DNA of 64,000 nucleotides from Flaccisagitta enflata. Taxonomy: Eukaryota; Chaetognatha; Sagittoidea; Aphragmophora. Shown here piece by piece: positions 24,782 to 35,037 of the stretch. The notes beneath the pieces were generated by a model. The model was not told the origin of the DNA. It saw only the letters and a list, made by a program, of their open reading frames with translations, and did no database searches. Made by a program: the position numbers and the translations under genes. Location: assembly GCA_965153355.1 (NCBI GenBank), contig OZ231128.1, positions 31,062,001 through 31,126,000 on the forward strand. The letters are read 5' to 3'. Numbering within the stretch: position 1 is the first letter of the stretch; every line of letters begins with the position of its first letter.

Positions 24782-26087
24782 ACAACAACAACAAGAACAA
24801 GAGCGACAACAAGGCCAAAATCGGTATTGGATGTACGTAGAATCCGATGAACCGACCGGCGGTGACAAGTCCTCGGAAGCGCCTATTATCGGCGATCTGA
24901 ATGTTAGGACGTCGAGGCGCAGTTTGAACGAAGAATCGTCCCCAAAGCAGCAGCAGCAGCAGCAGCGTATTCACCGTCATCCTCAGAAGAGTGAATCGAT
25001 CGGAGCCAAGTCTTCTTCGCCCGTAAAGCCGAAGATATCTCCCAAAGAGACCACCGGAGATTTGGTCAGGAGCAAAGTGAAAAAGGCCAAAGACGTGATG
25101 AATCACCGTAAAAGCCACGGCAGTCCCAAATCCTCGGCGGAAAAGGTGAAAAAGAAAATTTCCAAATCCACCACTCCCAAACGGACCTTTTGGTATTACG
25201 TATCGCCTGAGAAGGAAACTCCCGAGGGATCGTTTTCGGCGAATGTTTCGTCCGTGACGTCGGCAGGAGCGACAGAAGCGGGAGGAGCGACAGAAGCCAA
25301 CCCGTCGACGTCGGCGTTGCTGGTTAATGAAGCGAATCTCGAAAACATTTCGCCGTCGAAGAGGTATGAAATGGACAAACAGAAATGTTTTCATTGGGGT
25401 TTCAATAAATACTGGTCAGAATATATACATATATAATGGTCAGAGTAAATAAAGGTCAAAATGATAACTAAAATCTAATTGCAATGTTCTTTCGCAGAAG
25501 TGACAAATGTTTCACGGGCGTTGGTTTACAGCTCTAAGAACCTAGGTTATCGATTGCCGAGGAACTACTGAGTGCTGAACCAATCTTTCATACCGTGAAC
25601 GCATCTCCACTTTTACAGGGACTCGGATATGGTGTGCACGCAATTGGCGGAATTGTTTTGTCGGCGCAAATCGGCCGTGAAGGCGTCGGCCACAATGTCT
25701 TCATTTCTACACAGGGAAATGCTGGAAATCTCTACGGGTGAATCTCCCGGCAATGGGTACGCAAGTGTTGTTGGTCCCATGGTGTTCGTTATGTAGAGGT
25801 TCAACTATGCTTCACAATTAAGTTGAGCAAATTCCCGTCGTTTCTTCCTCATTTTACAGCACGACGGCACCTTCAAAGAAACAGTTGGCCAAAGAGATGA
25901 GGCGCGAAGAACGGCGAAGGCAAAAGGCGTTGGAGAAAGAAGAGAAACGCAGGTTGAAGAAGGTAGCCAAAGCTAAGGAAAAAGCCGAAAGATACAACGA
26001 TGAAAATCAGCAAATGGGAGGACCGGTCGAGGAAAATAAAGGTGTGTTTCTGGAATGTGGAGATGGCAGAAGTAGATTATTATAATG

Positions 26088-26154
<67 letters not shown>

Positions 26155-29100
26155 AGGAAAAGAATAGGAAGAAGAGAAAGATGGGAAAGAAAAGAGAAAG
26201 AAAGAAAGAAAGAAAGAGAAAAAAAGAAAGAAAGAGAAAAAAAGAAAGAAAGAAAAAGAAAAAAAAAAACGCACCATGAGAAAAAGAAAAAGAAAGAAAG
26301 AAAGCAGAAAAAAAAAAGAAAAAGAAAGAAAAAGAAAGAAAGCAGAAAGAAAAAGAAAGAAACGCACCAAGAAATAAAGAAAGAAGAAAGAAAAAAGAAA
26401 AAGAAAGAAACGCACCATGAAAAGAAGAAAGAAAAAAGAAAAAAGAAAAAAGAAAAAAGAAAAAAGAAAAAAGAAAGAAAAAAGAAAAAGAAAGAAACGC
26501 ACCATGAAAGAAAAAAGAAAAAGAAAGAAACGCACCATGAAAGAAAGAAAGAAAAAAGAAAAAAGAAAAAGAAAGAAACGCACCATGAAAGAAAGAAAGA
26601 AGAAAGAAAAAAGAAAAAGAAAGAAACGCACCATGAAAGAAAGAAAGAAGAAAGAAAAAAGAAAAAGAAAGAAACGCACCATGAAAGAAAGAAAGAAGAA
26701 AGAAAAAGAAAAAGAAAAAGAACGCACCATGAAAGAAAGAAAGAAAAAGAAAGAAAAAGAAAAAGAAAGAAAGAAAGCAAGAAAGAAAGAAAGAAAGAAA
26801 AAAAGAAAAAGAAAGAAACACCATGAAAGAAAGAAAGAAGAAAGAAAAAGAAAAGAAAAAGAAAGAAACACCATGAGAAAAAGAAAGAAAGAAACGCACC
26901 ATGAGAAAAAGAAAGAAACGCACCATGAGAAAAAGAAAGAAAGAAACGCACCATGAGAAAAAGAAGAAAGAAAAAAGATAAAGAAAGAAACGCAACATGA
27001 AAGAAAGAAAGAAGAAAGAAAAAGAAAAATAAAGAAACTCACAATGAAAGAAAGAAAGAAGAAAGAAAAAGAAAAAGAAAAAGAAAGAGACAACTGAAAA
27101 AATGAAAAAAAAACCCTTGTCGGAGAGAAACGAAATGTTGCACAGCCCTTAACGGCAATTAAATACACTCATTTTTTTGACTAAGAACCTTGTTTGTAAG
27201 AATATTGAGGCTCAGATAAGGAAAAAATAAGAACAATCATAAGAACATTGCCAGCCTCACGACCTGAAGAATTATAGAATATCTGAACTTCATTTGTGGC
27301 TGTTAAGAACAATCCCTTTGACAAGGAACTGCCGTAACGATTAGTTTTATGAAACCAAAAGTGAGACAGTGCAATTGCAATGATTGACTTTATTCTGCAT
27401 TGCATTTTTAATATAATTTGATTTGTTTCTCATCTTTTTCAGTTAGAGGTTAGAGTTAGGTTACCAAAAAAAAACATACTAGTATAAGCTACAGATCAAA
27501 ATAAATTGAGAATATCATAAGCACACTTTGAGCCTTAAATTAACTAAAAGATAAGAACACTGAGCCTCAGAAGAAAATAACATGTTCTTATGAAAACAAA
27601 TGAGTGTAGCAGGGAAACCATAAGCAGCTTTTAACGACATTCTCCATCCATCTCCAGTTCCTCGACCTGACGATTTGATTGAACACAACATATCGACATT
27701 CAACGACATCCTGGAAAAGTCTCTTTCTCCGAAATCTAACAAGACGGCCTCCACCACTTCCACGACTCTCGCGTCGTCTTCCGCGGCTTCGATGCGTCCG
27801 TCGTCGCGTCGTTTGGAGCCGCTCCGCGCCAATTATCAATTGCTGAACGACGCTCTGACGACGTCATCGACGGCGCCACCATCGGCAACCTCTCCGGGAT
27901 GGGATTCGCCACCGCCGGCGTCTTCGTCCTCGGTACAAAGGGACGCGTTCCATTCTCCCGACGGCGTAACTGACAAAGAGGCCGCGTCTTACGTCTGTAC
28001 GCCGTCGAGATCCGGCATCCGCCTCAGCATCTCTAAAAGTCGTTCTCGAAGCGGGTCGGCCTCTGCTAAAGGTTTGCAATATTGTTCAAATGACGTTATG
28101 GGAATTTTGCTCGCTGCTTTCACGCTTGTGTTCTTGGAAATGGCATGAAAACAAAATGGCAATTGCCTCATGAGCGGCTATAGCGGATCTCGGTTGACGA
28201 CCCCTTCTATTTTTTCGGTTATGTTTACAGGCTTCGTTATCTTTCTTTCATTACCATATTCCAATCATGTTTGTGCTTATTGGTTTGCTCATTTTCTAAT
28301 TCTCCTTAATTCTTTCATGTGTAATCTTGTTCTGACATTTCCATCTTGATCCATTTGGGCAAAAACTATATTTCTGGGGTTAGATTGGGATGGAGAAACA
28401 GGACTTAAAATCAAATGTTAGGAAACTGTTTGTCTTTAACTTTTTGTTCTTTCACTTAGTTCCTGCACTTTTTTATTTCCCGACTTTTCTTTTACCATGT
28501 TTTTCAACTTTTTTCTTTCGTAGTCTTTTGTTTTGTCCTCTTTCTTCAAATTCTTGTACCGTTTGGTTCAGATTTTCATCATTTCGCTTTATTTCTTTAT
28601 CACAGAGTCTTCGAGATCCCCCTCTGCGACTCCATTAATAGCTTCGCTGCCAACCTCCTCTCATCCTTCCACTCCCTTTGGCACGCCTTTGACCACTCCG
28701 TTAGCCACTCCCGTGCAGCAGCCATCCTGCGATGATGAATACGAGGCGACACCTACCCGAAAGGCGCGCGTTGGCATTCGTCTCGTTCGTCGCAATTCCA
28801 GCCGGGAATCTGAATCGGCCGCCTCCACTCCGACGCGCCTCTCCGCAGACGTCGACTTCCTCCCGGCTGTCACTGCAACGACGATGCCGACGTCAAGTGC
28901 TGTGACGTCGATCACAACGGCGTCAGCGGCATCATCGACTACTCTAACAACCAAGCACTCGACGCCGAGACGACGTAAAGTTTCCACTTCTACCACCGAT
29001 TCGACGAACGTATCTTCTTCAACTTCCGGTTGTCCAACAAGAAGAAATGTAACGCCGACGAGACGAGGATCCTCGCGCACCTGCAAAGAAATTGCGCGTT

Positions 29101-30443
29101 GTTCCATCGCTGATCAATTGTGGTCGCCGCCGAAAGAAAATTTGCGCGCCGGCGCCGTCGCTTTCACTACCACCACCGCCTCCTCATCTTCTTCTCGACG
29201 AAACGTGTCGACAGTCGAGACATCGATATCCGGTTTGAAGAAACGCAATTCCTCCTCGAGAAGCCCACCCGAGACTCTACCTAAATCCAGAAAGAAACTC
29301 AAAACTCTGTTAGGAGGAGTGGGAGGAGGAGGAGGAGGAGGAGGAGGAGGAGGAGGAGGAGGAGGAGGAGGAGGAGGAAGTGATGTCGTTGATGCTTCAA
29401 GAGAAAGTGAAGATCCCAAAATACTGATTCATAACTTCGACGTCGATTTCAGGCCGCTGGAAAATGCAAACGATGATGACGACGACGACGACGATGAAGT
29501 TTTCAAAAATACATTAACACTCGTCGCACCACCAACGCGCGCATCATCGAGGGTTTTGGAGGAGGTGGCGACCAATTCTATGAAGAACCGAAGTGGCTCC
29601 CATCGTCGGGATGCTTCAAGCCTCTCATCTCATTCCACGACATCGACGACATCGACGCCATCTAGATGTCCTTCTGTCTCTGTTTTGACTTCCCCGGGTG
29701 ACGAAACTATCGTTAAGACAGTTCTCACTTCGCCCATCGTTTCTCCAACGCTTTCGCCACGAGTCACTCCCAAATCCAGACAATTTGACACGCCCATCGC
29801 TCCTCCACGATCCGGGGGAGTGAGTAGTAGCGGCGGTGGCGGCGATCATTCTCGCGTTGCGGTCCGCCCTTCCATACACGCCGGACGTCGGAGAGTCGAT
29901 TCCACCATGACTTCACCACCGCCACCCCCCTCGGCCACCCTCAAATCGCCTTCAGTGCCCGCTGTCTCCCCCAATGTGCTGTCACCACCTCTGCCCGCGG
30001 ATTTCGACGACTCTCGCGATTTTAAGCCTCGAAGGCGGGTTTTAGGTTTGTCGCCTTCCGAGAATCAAATGACTGGACAGAGAAAGAACGACGACCAACA
30101 TTTGACAGACTGCCGTGTGGAAATATCCAGGGTGAACGTGAAAGTTCCAGCAACGGATTCGGTGGAGGCTTCGAAGGTCGCTGGACGTTTGAAGCGAATC
30201 GCCGACGATGGGAGTCAACCGCTACAGAGGAATACCAGCATAAAGCGTCGTCTGGCCCATTGTCTCGAAGCCTCTGAAGGCCAACGCGGCGAAGCGGACG
30301 TCGACGGTGACGAGGATTTCTTCTCGGTGAAACCCGAGTTGCGCACGTCGCCGAGAAAGAGGCCGCGCGTCGTTGAACCTTCGCGTCAGTCTGAAGACCG
30401 AAGATGGACTTCTCCTCGAAAGAACGTTAAAGAATTTCGATAG
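15204..30443 (+). CDS. DBF4: Dbf4-type regulatory subunit of Cdc7 kinase, giant Chiffon-like form
   Basis: Ten phase-consistent exons: 15204-15232, 15820-16172, 17349-17668, 18010-18570, 19103-19207, 20511-25363, 25619-25756, 25860-26041, 27658-28071, 28606-30443. The sum is 8,793 nt, or 2,930 residues plus TAG. Dbf4 binds and activates Cdc7 at replication origins. Motif N/BRCT-like: residues 64-120 (FYLELKN, IRNLGGVV, SKDTSYVVSN), continued by SPYPSP and the GIKVIHVE-ALLKLIEAW junction. Motif M: 295-341 (RHLKAPFLKFDDVSGLHRP). Motif C zinc finger: C435, C438, H449, H455, in GYCECCQEYY. Human DBF4 has about 674 residues and Drosophila Chiffon about 1,700, so this is unusually long. The tail is acidic, then Gln-rich with seven repeats, then Lys/Arg-rich (exon 8), then Ser/Thr/Pro-rich with a poly-Gly tract. 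Drosophila Chiffon's C-terminal part is a Gcn5/CHAT scaffold; whether this tail does the same is only inference. The Dbf4 call is firm; continuity of the tail rests on phase agreement alone. Confidence 0.88.
15500..15620. repeat. Degenerate CCCTAA-like interstitial tract
   Basis: In DBF4 intron 1, irregular units of CCCTAACT, CCCTAAACC, CCCTAGCC and CCCTAAATC resemble degenerate telomere-type (TTAGGG) repeats. No unit array is perfect, so this may be an old interstitial remnant or an unrelated minisatellite. Confidence 0.5.
16708..17253. mobile_element. Foldback element with inverted minisatellite arms (DBF4 intron 2)
   Basis: Left arm: GTTAGATGGTCAGCGGTACA, then GGGCAGCGGCCCCGAAGGG at 16773, CTATGCTTTCACAC, CTCC-rich tract, then GAGGCCCAAATCCCAGCCTC units. 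Right arm: CTGGGATTTGGGCCTC units, GGAGGAGGAG, GTGAAAGCATAGG, then CCTTTGGGGCCGCTGCCC ending near 17249. The array flips orientation near 16950, so the whole unit can form a hairpin of over 200 bp. There is no coding content. Confidence 0.8.
18827..18906. repeat. (GA)n microsatellite
   Basis: About 40 uninterrupted GA units in DBF4 intron 4, preceded by GAAGAAGAGGAGG purine sequence. Confidence 0.95.
19238..19626. mobile_element. Palindromic MITE, copy C (DBF4 intron 5)
   Basis: Ends TACAGACGAAAGTG and CACTTTTGTCTGTA, with subterminal TTAACCCCCCAAAAACTG and CAGTTTTTGAGGGGGTTAG. The inner arms read GGCCTCATCAGAGCGAT and, inverted, ATCGCTCTGATGAGGC. It is related to copies at 3369-3773 and 3783-4186, but with a different inner block shared by its own two arms. 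Confidence 0.75.
19715..19890 (-). mobile_element. HINE-like element, GTTGCGGAC subfamily
   Basis: Reverse copy: AACAAGGCCGGATACACGGC, CAGTTGCGGACGGGTGGGC, a CCGA/CGGA tetranucleotide array (19798-19850), AAAGCCTCTTATAGAG and the hairpin GTTGCGTGTCCGCAAC followed by TAAAAA. Confidence 0.8.
19885..20455. repeat. Polypurine GAAAGAAAGATGGGG-type array
   Basis: About 570 bp almost free of pyrimidines on the plus strand, in DBF4 intron 5 right before the acceptor of the giant exon. Loose units of GAAAGAAAGATGGGGG(A)n GAAG. Long frames on either strand are low-complexity artefacts. Confidence 0.9.
23367..25250 (+). repeat. Sevenfold two-block protein repeat in the DBF4 tail
   Basis: In-frame repeats start near 23367, 23742, 24032, 24330, 24574, 24823 and 25184 (residues about 1409, 1534, 1631, 1730, 1811, 1894, 2014). 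Consensus: [KR][FY]W-x-Y-x-E, 8-25 variable residues, then [IV]IGDLNVRTSRRS. The first copy is divergent (IIGDFHLRSTRRS), the middle five are almost identical in block 2, and the last keeps only TFWYYVSPE. Spacers of 40-90 residues are Gln-rich, with a CAG/CAA run at 24745-24803. Block conservation between variable spacers indicates selection for a short linear motif. The RRS(L/V) end could be a basophilic-kinase site. I do not recognise this repeat from any family. Confidence 0.85.
26086..27095. repeat. GA-rich ~48-bp minisatellite with CGCACCATG core
   Basis: One kilobase of GAAA/GAAAAA purine sequence in DBF4 intron 8. The only regular pyrimidine-containing element is CGCACCATGA (ACGCACCATG, with CACCATG variants), recurring roughly every 30-50 bp from about 26269 to 26995. 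Minus-strand frames of over 300 codons (FFLSF) are artefacts. Confidence 0.9.
27166..27606. mobile_element. TA-flanked MITE, GTTCTTATAA family, copy 2
   Basis: TA-CACTCATTTTTTTGACTAAG on the left and AAACAAATGAGTG-TA on the right; GAGGCTCAGA and its complement lie inside both arms. It sits in DBF4 intron 8, ending about 50 bp before exon 27658-28071. Confidence 0.85.
28072..28605. other. DBF4 intron 9, no feature recognised
   Basis: Pyrimidine-biased intron sequence between exons 9 and 10, with no repeat family seen. Confidence 0.5.
29312..29379 (+). repeat. (GGA)n trinucleotide tract coding poly-Gly in DBF4
   Basis: Over 20 GGA units in the last DBF4 exon, encoding an uninterrupted glycine run between LLGGV and SDVVDASRE. 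Confidence 0.9.
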
Positions 30444-30593
30444 CCGTTTGTCCGTCGTGACAATATGGCAGGTTTTTACTCATGTTTGGCATGATGCAAA
30501 AAGAATGAAAAGCAGGTTGCAGGAAAACAAGCCCAAGAGTGCAACAGTCGCGTGCGTCTGGAAATGACAAACAAAAGAGCAAAAACATGTCAA

Positions 30594-31030
30594 CGTGTTA
30601 AAAATGTTAAAAAATGTTAAAAATGTCAAAAAATGTTAAAAAAGGTAAAATGTTAAAAAAAATGTTCAAAAAGGTAAAATGTTAAAAAATGTTAGAAAAA
30701 TGTTAGAAAAATGTTAAAAAATGTTAAAAACGTTCAAAATTTAAAAATGTGACCGACGGACGGACGGACCGACGGATGGACCGACTAAAAAAAGAAAAGA
30801 AAATGAAATGAAGGAAAATAGAGCTCAAGAAGATTCAAATATGAGAATAAAAATAAGTAGGCAAGGGATTTAGCAAACTAGGAAGTAGGAAATAAACATA
30901 TTGAATGGAAGGTGGAGAGAATAAGAGGGGAACATTAATGATAGGATGAATGTAAAGGGCGTGAGTGGATGAGATAATAATGAATGTTTGATGAATGAAT
31001 GAATGAATGAATAAATACAATTACAAATCA
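30594..31030. repeat. AAAAATGTTA minisatellite and simple repeats downstream of DBF4
   Basis: 30594-30745 repeats (A)n TGTTA about 15 times. 30750-30785 is a short CGGACGGACC fragment of the HINE-like array. An AATG run at 30991-31010 ends with AATAAA at about 31010, which could serve as the DBF4 polyadenylation signal about 570 bp after the stop. Confidence 0.6.
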
Positions 31031-31056
31031 GGAATAAAAGGGCGATGAAAGCAAGT

Positions 31057-31176
31057 TTTTAGGTGCGACAAAGCCCCACTATCATTGGCTGTGTCGGTTG
31101 GTTGGTTGGTTGGTCGGTTAACGCATTCGTTCGACGATGCACACGTCGCACCTTATTGGCCTACTTGGCCTTGTTT
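31057..31176 (+). mobile_element. Short HINE-like element, GGTGCGAC subfamily
   Basis: TTTTTAGGTGCGACAAAG, a GTTG array, then the complementary end GTCGCACC (31145-31152) followed by TTATTGGCC and TTGGCCTTGTTTT. About 120 bp, the shortest complete copy in the window. Confidence 0.7.
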
Positions 31177-31738
31177 TACGATTCCTTGACTTGACTCGTT
31201 GTAAATTGTCAATAATCTTGACTTTACATGACAACCATGTCCTTTAATATGTGACATTGTAATGGAATTTCTTTTTGGACTAAGTTCTTTGGTCTGTATC
31301 AATGCAACTTCTATCACACACGGAATCAACTGATCTGAGTAAGAATTTCATCACTCGGAAGTTAGCTAGCAGTAGCCGCTAGCAGCCACTTTAAATTGAC
31401 TCTAAAGATGCCATGATTATGCCTCGTCAATGATACGTTATATTCGCGTCTGCTAGCTCTCTGAAGGCGCCAACACTTATCCTTGCTCAGATTTCCCACC
31501 CAGTCTAAAACCAAAAGAACAAAGAGAACATAAGGAACACATGCTAATTACATATAGCTATGAGCTAATAGTCTGGAGCTAGAGTGCTGTAGCTTTCATT
31601 CGCATGCTCATATCTGTACATATTAGGTCGTGACTATTATTTTAGCTCTCTAGATGAAATGGGAGATTTGGGAGTCATTCTGTCAACCATCATCCGCGAG
31701 GAGAGATATTCGCCAACTGTTGCATGTCCTATTCTCAT

Positions 31739-31751
31739 TCTCTCTCTCTCT

Positions 31752-31822
<71 letters not shown>
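31739..31822. repeat. (CT)n microsatellite
   Basis: About 40 CT units with one ATT interruption near 31754. Confidence 0.95.
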
Positions 31823-31824
<2 letters not shown>

Positions 31825-32091
31825 ACAGAATCTACTAAGAGGTCAACTTTTCTTTAGCCCCGCGGTCTTTCGAAAAAAAGGACGCAAATTTGCCCTCCCA
31901 TGAAATTCAACTCCTGAAAAACTAAGCCTACATTTTTCGCTTAAGCGGAAAGAACAAGATGAAGAATTGTATTTCTCTGAAGCAACGTAAAATTTCTTTA
32001 AAAAAAAAACCGTTTTATTGAATGTGGAGAAGCTGCGTTGTGGAATTGAAGTCACAGAAGCCCAAGATTTGTAGCTGTCTCAACTCAAGCA

Positions 32092-34645
32092 ATGCCGACC
32101 GTATTAAAAGGTGCAGGTTGGCGGTCAAAAACTCGATCTTCGACGAAATTACCCGTCTCTCAAACCGAAGTCACGAGACTCAAATTGCCACCCGCTTTCA
32201 TCACTGGACAAGTATCGCCGCGTTCGCCTCAGCCCCGGGTCGATGAACGAACGGAAAGCGTCCCACGAATTTTACTTGGTCTCCAAAAAGAGCGAAGGGT
32301 TGTTGATCGTCAGAAAGAAAATGGCGGAAAATTTGTTGATGATTTACGAGAAGAAGAAAAAGGAAAAGCCCGAAAGGAGGAATTGAAATCTCGACAAACT
32401 GAAGATTCCCATCGAAAAGAAGATCTCAATGAGGCCAAAGACGAATCGAAAGAAAAAGAGGAAAAGCGCGAGGAAGAAGATGACGAGAAGGAGAGTGCCC
32501 AGTGTTTGCAACCAAACGATAAAAACGAGAATGCGGCGCCGTCCGTTGAAAACCAACCGCCGTCTCGCAAAGAGATCTCTAGCGTGAGGGGCGCCGGATA
32601 TTGCAAGAAAGTCATCTCCATAACTGGGAAATCGTCTCTTCCCCGCGTTCCGCATTATGGCGTCTACAGCAAGCTGTTACCAGATTCTTACGTTATGCCC
32701 TGGAAGCAGGTAGCGTCAAAACAGCACGTCAAGTGGTGGTAAGCCGATGGTATGGCTCGGTATCGCTTACAGTTAAACTCGCTATAACGGACCTTATAGA
32801 AACGAAAATCAGATCTTATTGGATACAAAATCTTAGTGTCAAGTTATTTCTTTTTAATTTTTTTGTTGGCAAATACTGAAATTCACTTTCAACTAGGTCA
32901 TTAGACCAACATAGCATGGGTAGACAGATAGAAAGCTAGACAGATTTAAAAAGACTATTGTGCTAGGTATTTCTTTTCTAAGATCCTTCTCTCATGTTCA
33001 AAAATACAGCAAGTGACGCGGGTTCACAATATCGTTGTGGACGGGTGGGCAGGGGCATTCAACCCCTATCCACACCCACACACTAACACAAACAGTATTT
33101 GAAACACAAGTTTTTCCACTTTTCGACTCGATTTCAACAGACCAATGGACTAATGGACGGAACGGCGGACAGGCAAAGCCTCTTTTAATTTCGTGTCTGC
33201 ATCTAAAAACATGATAAAAAGCCTTTAACCGACTTTGCAACGGAAAGACCGATGGACAGAAATATAGCATATAGAGTTGCGTAAAAATTGTTGGTCCACT
33301 GACATCCGTTTTTGCCGGGATCAACTGTATCATGAGGAGGTATTCATGTCATGCCGCTGATATCAATAGCTGGTTTCTATTAACTCTACCGATCCGTTTT
33401 GTTTTTAGTTGCGGACACGCAACTCTATAAGAGGCTTTGTCGGTCAGTTGGTCTGTACATTGGTCCGTCGGTCTGTACATTGGTCCGTCTGCCTGTTCGC
33501 GGACACGAGACGAAAAGTGCGAAAATGAGCGTTTTAGATGGTTTTTGTGTATGTGTGGGGAACACGGGGTAAGATTGGGGGTTTGATGCCCCTACCCACC
33601 CGTCCGCGACGATATTGTGATCTCGCGTCATTGTTAAATTCCTTGAAATATATTAGGACATGAAAAATCGATCCGCCATCATCACCAACGTCAGCTTAGC
33701 GGGGAAGGAAAAATTACCGAACATCGAACATAATGAATTCCTTTTCCTGCGACATCGTGAACAACTCTCTCCAAATGTGGAACAAAGAAAAAGAGTAAGC
33801 CACAATTTATTGTCGGGAATAAGTAACTGCATGCCCGGATAAATGCGACTTGATCGAGCACTGAGCAGTTGGGTGCTTCACATAGCAAAAGTTGGGAGGA
33901 TCTCTTCATCTTATTTGAGTAATGTGGAGAAGTAAAAATGACAATTTTCTTTTTTTTCAAAATTCCTTCATCTTCAGTTTTTGTTTTGGCCCTAAAGTTT
34001 CCACAGATTTCCCTGAATTCAGCAAAATTCTATGTAGTTTTGTTATAAAAAGGATAATTATTTGTTTTAAAAATCATGATATTTGTAAAAATAAACTAAG
34101 ATATAAGAATATAAGCTATGATAGAGCTCATGAAAAGGCAGATTAACAATTCTACGAAGAATAAAAATTTGTAAAAGTTAATTCAAAGGATGTCAGTATA
34201 TTGTTTTACCCTACTGTATTATGCAAATTAGGTCCTCAAAAACAATTTTCTAAAAAACAGAAGATAAACGATTTTTAATAAAAGAAAAATGATAGATCTT
34301 AAATTTAACCACTCACATAAAGTAAAAAAGGTGAAAAGAAGTAACCAACTTTTGCTATGTGAAGCACCCAAACTGAGCAGTAGTCCTTGCTTGGCCAACA
34401 GCTTTCGCTTTCACATTTGGATGATATTTTTGGTTCAAATTCATGTCTTTTATAAGGTCGAGAAAAAGGTGACAATGCCCTCGCTATCGGAGATTCTGAA
34501 TCCACCCTTTCATCATCACACGATCAAGACGAAGGAGGCACAGCGGAAAGCCGTATTCCCCGCGGGCCCCGCTGAGCACTACCATCATCCTCGATTGCGT
34601 CACGTCACTGATTGCTACTCCTGCGTTCCCGATTACGACGAATGA
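32092..34645 (+). CDS. Uncharacterised 314-residue protein, 3 exons
   Basis: Exons 32092-32709, 33657-33794, 34457-34645 join in phase 0 with CAG|GTAGCG, TTAG|GAC, AGA|GTAAGC and ATAAG|GTC junctions; 945 nt including TGA. The start is the first ATG of the open frame (MPTVLKGAGW). Residues about 75-145 are highly charged (EEEKGKARKEELKSR, KEKEEKREEEDDEKE), likely helical or disordered. The stretch after residue 165 (GAGYCKKVISITGKSSLP, VPHYGVYSKLLPDSYVMPW) and the C-terminal YHHPRLRHVTDCYSCVPD look conserved-type, but I do not recognise a domain. There is no signal peptide or membrane segment. It lies 1.6 kb after DBF4 on the same strand and converges on the HMG-box gene. Two transposon-type elements sit in its first intron. 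Function unknown. Confidence 0.65.
32770..33327. mobile_element. CAGTTAAAC-family MITE, copy 2, with nested HINE-like copy
   Basis: TA-CAGTTAAACTCGCTATAACGG on the left; on the right, reverse-complemented, TA-CAGTTGATCCCGGCAAAAAC. It shares end sequence and a TGTTGGTCC block with 10399-10564. A degraded HINE-like copy (33010-33215, minus) is inserted inside. It lies in intron 1 of the 314-residue gene. Confidence 0.6.
33403..33640 (+). mobile_element. HINE-like element
   Basis: TTTTTAGTTGCGGACACGCAAC hairpin at 33406, CTCTATAAGAGGCTTTGTC, then a GTCTGTACATTGGTCCGTCG duplicated internal unit, ending near the degraded CCCACCCGTCCGCGACGATA. The usual GGCCTTG end is missing. Confidence 0.65.
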
Positions 34646-34899
34646 TATTCATTGGCTGAATAGATTTTCATTTGATATGGTGCTAGAACTTCTTTGAATA
34701 CACATTTGATAGAATAGTAAATTAAGTGCTCCATATTAGATATTCTCTTGGACACGTCTGTATTTAGCTCATATACCGGAGTTGTGGGATTCATGTAGCC
34801 TGCTCCCTAATGAATGATTGTTAAGTTAGTTCATAAAGAGACGAGTGCTAAAAAGCACAGAATGTATTATTGTCAAGTATCAACAAGTTATTCACAGAA

Positions 34900-34975
34900 A
34901 TACAGAATAAATAATTTTCTTGAAGAGACAAGAAAGGCAAAAATGTCGGAAGGCGTAAGTACAGATTTATTTTTA
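34900..34975. terminator. Candidate overlapping polyadenylation signals of two convergent genes
   Basis: AATAAA on the plus strand at about 34906 (261 bp after the stop of the 314-residue gene) and AATAAA on the minus strand at about 34971-34966 (67 bp after the HMG-gene stop). The signals lie about 60 bp apart in a 392-bp tail-to-tail spacer. Confidence 0.45.
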
Positions 34976-35037
34976 ATAAAGAGAAGGAAGGCGCTATTTG
35001 TTATTGTAATGTAGATATTCCCTAGGTCATCCCGTCG

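Noticed and set aside
24651-25394. 247-codon minus-strand ORF
   Set aside because: Antisense of the DBF4 Gln-rich repeat exon (poly-Leu from CAG/CAA); the plus strand has the conserved repeats.
25973-27168. Minus-strand ORFs of 300-360 codons (FFLSFF-type)
   Set aside because: They are translations of a GAAA/GAAAAA purine array in a DBF4 intron; no domain, no composition typical of protein.
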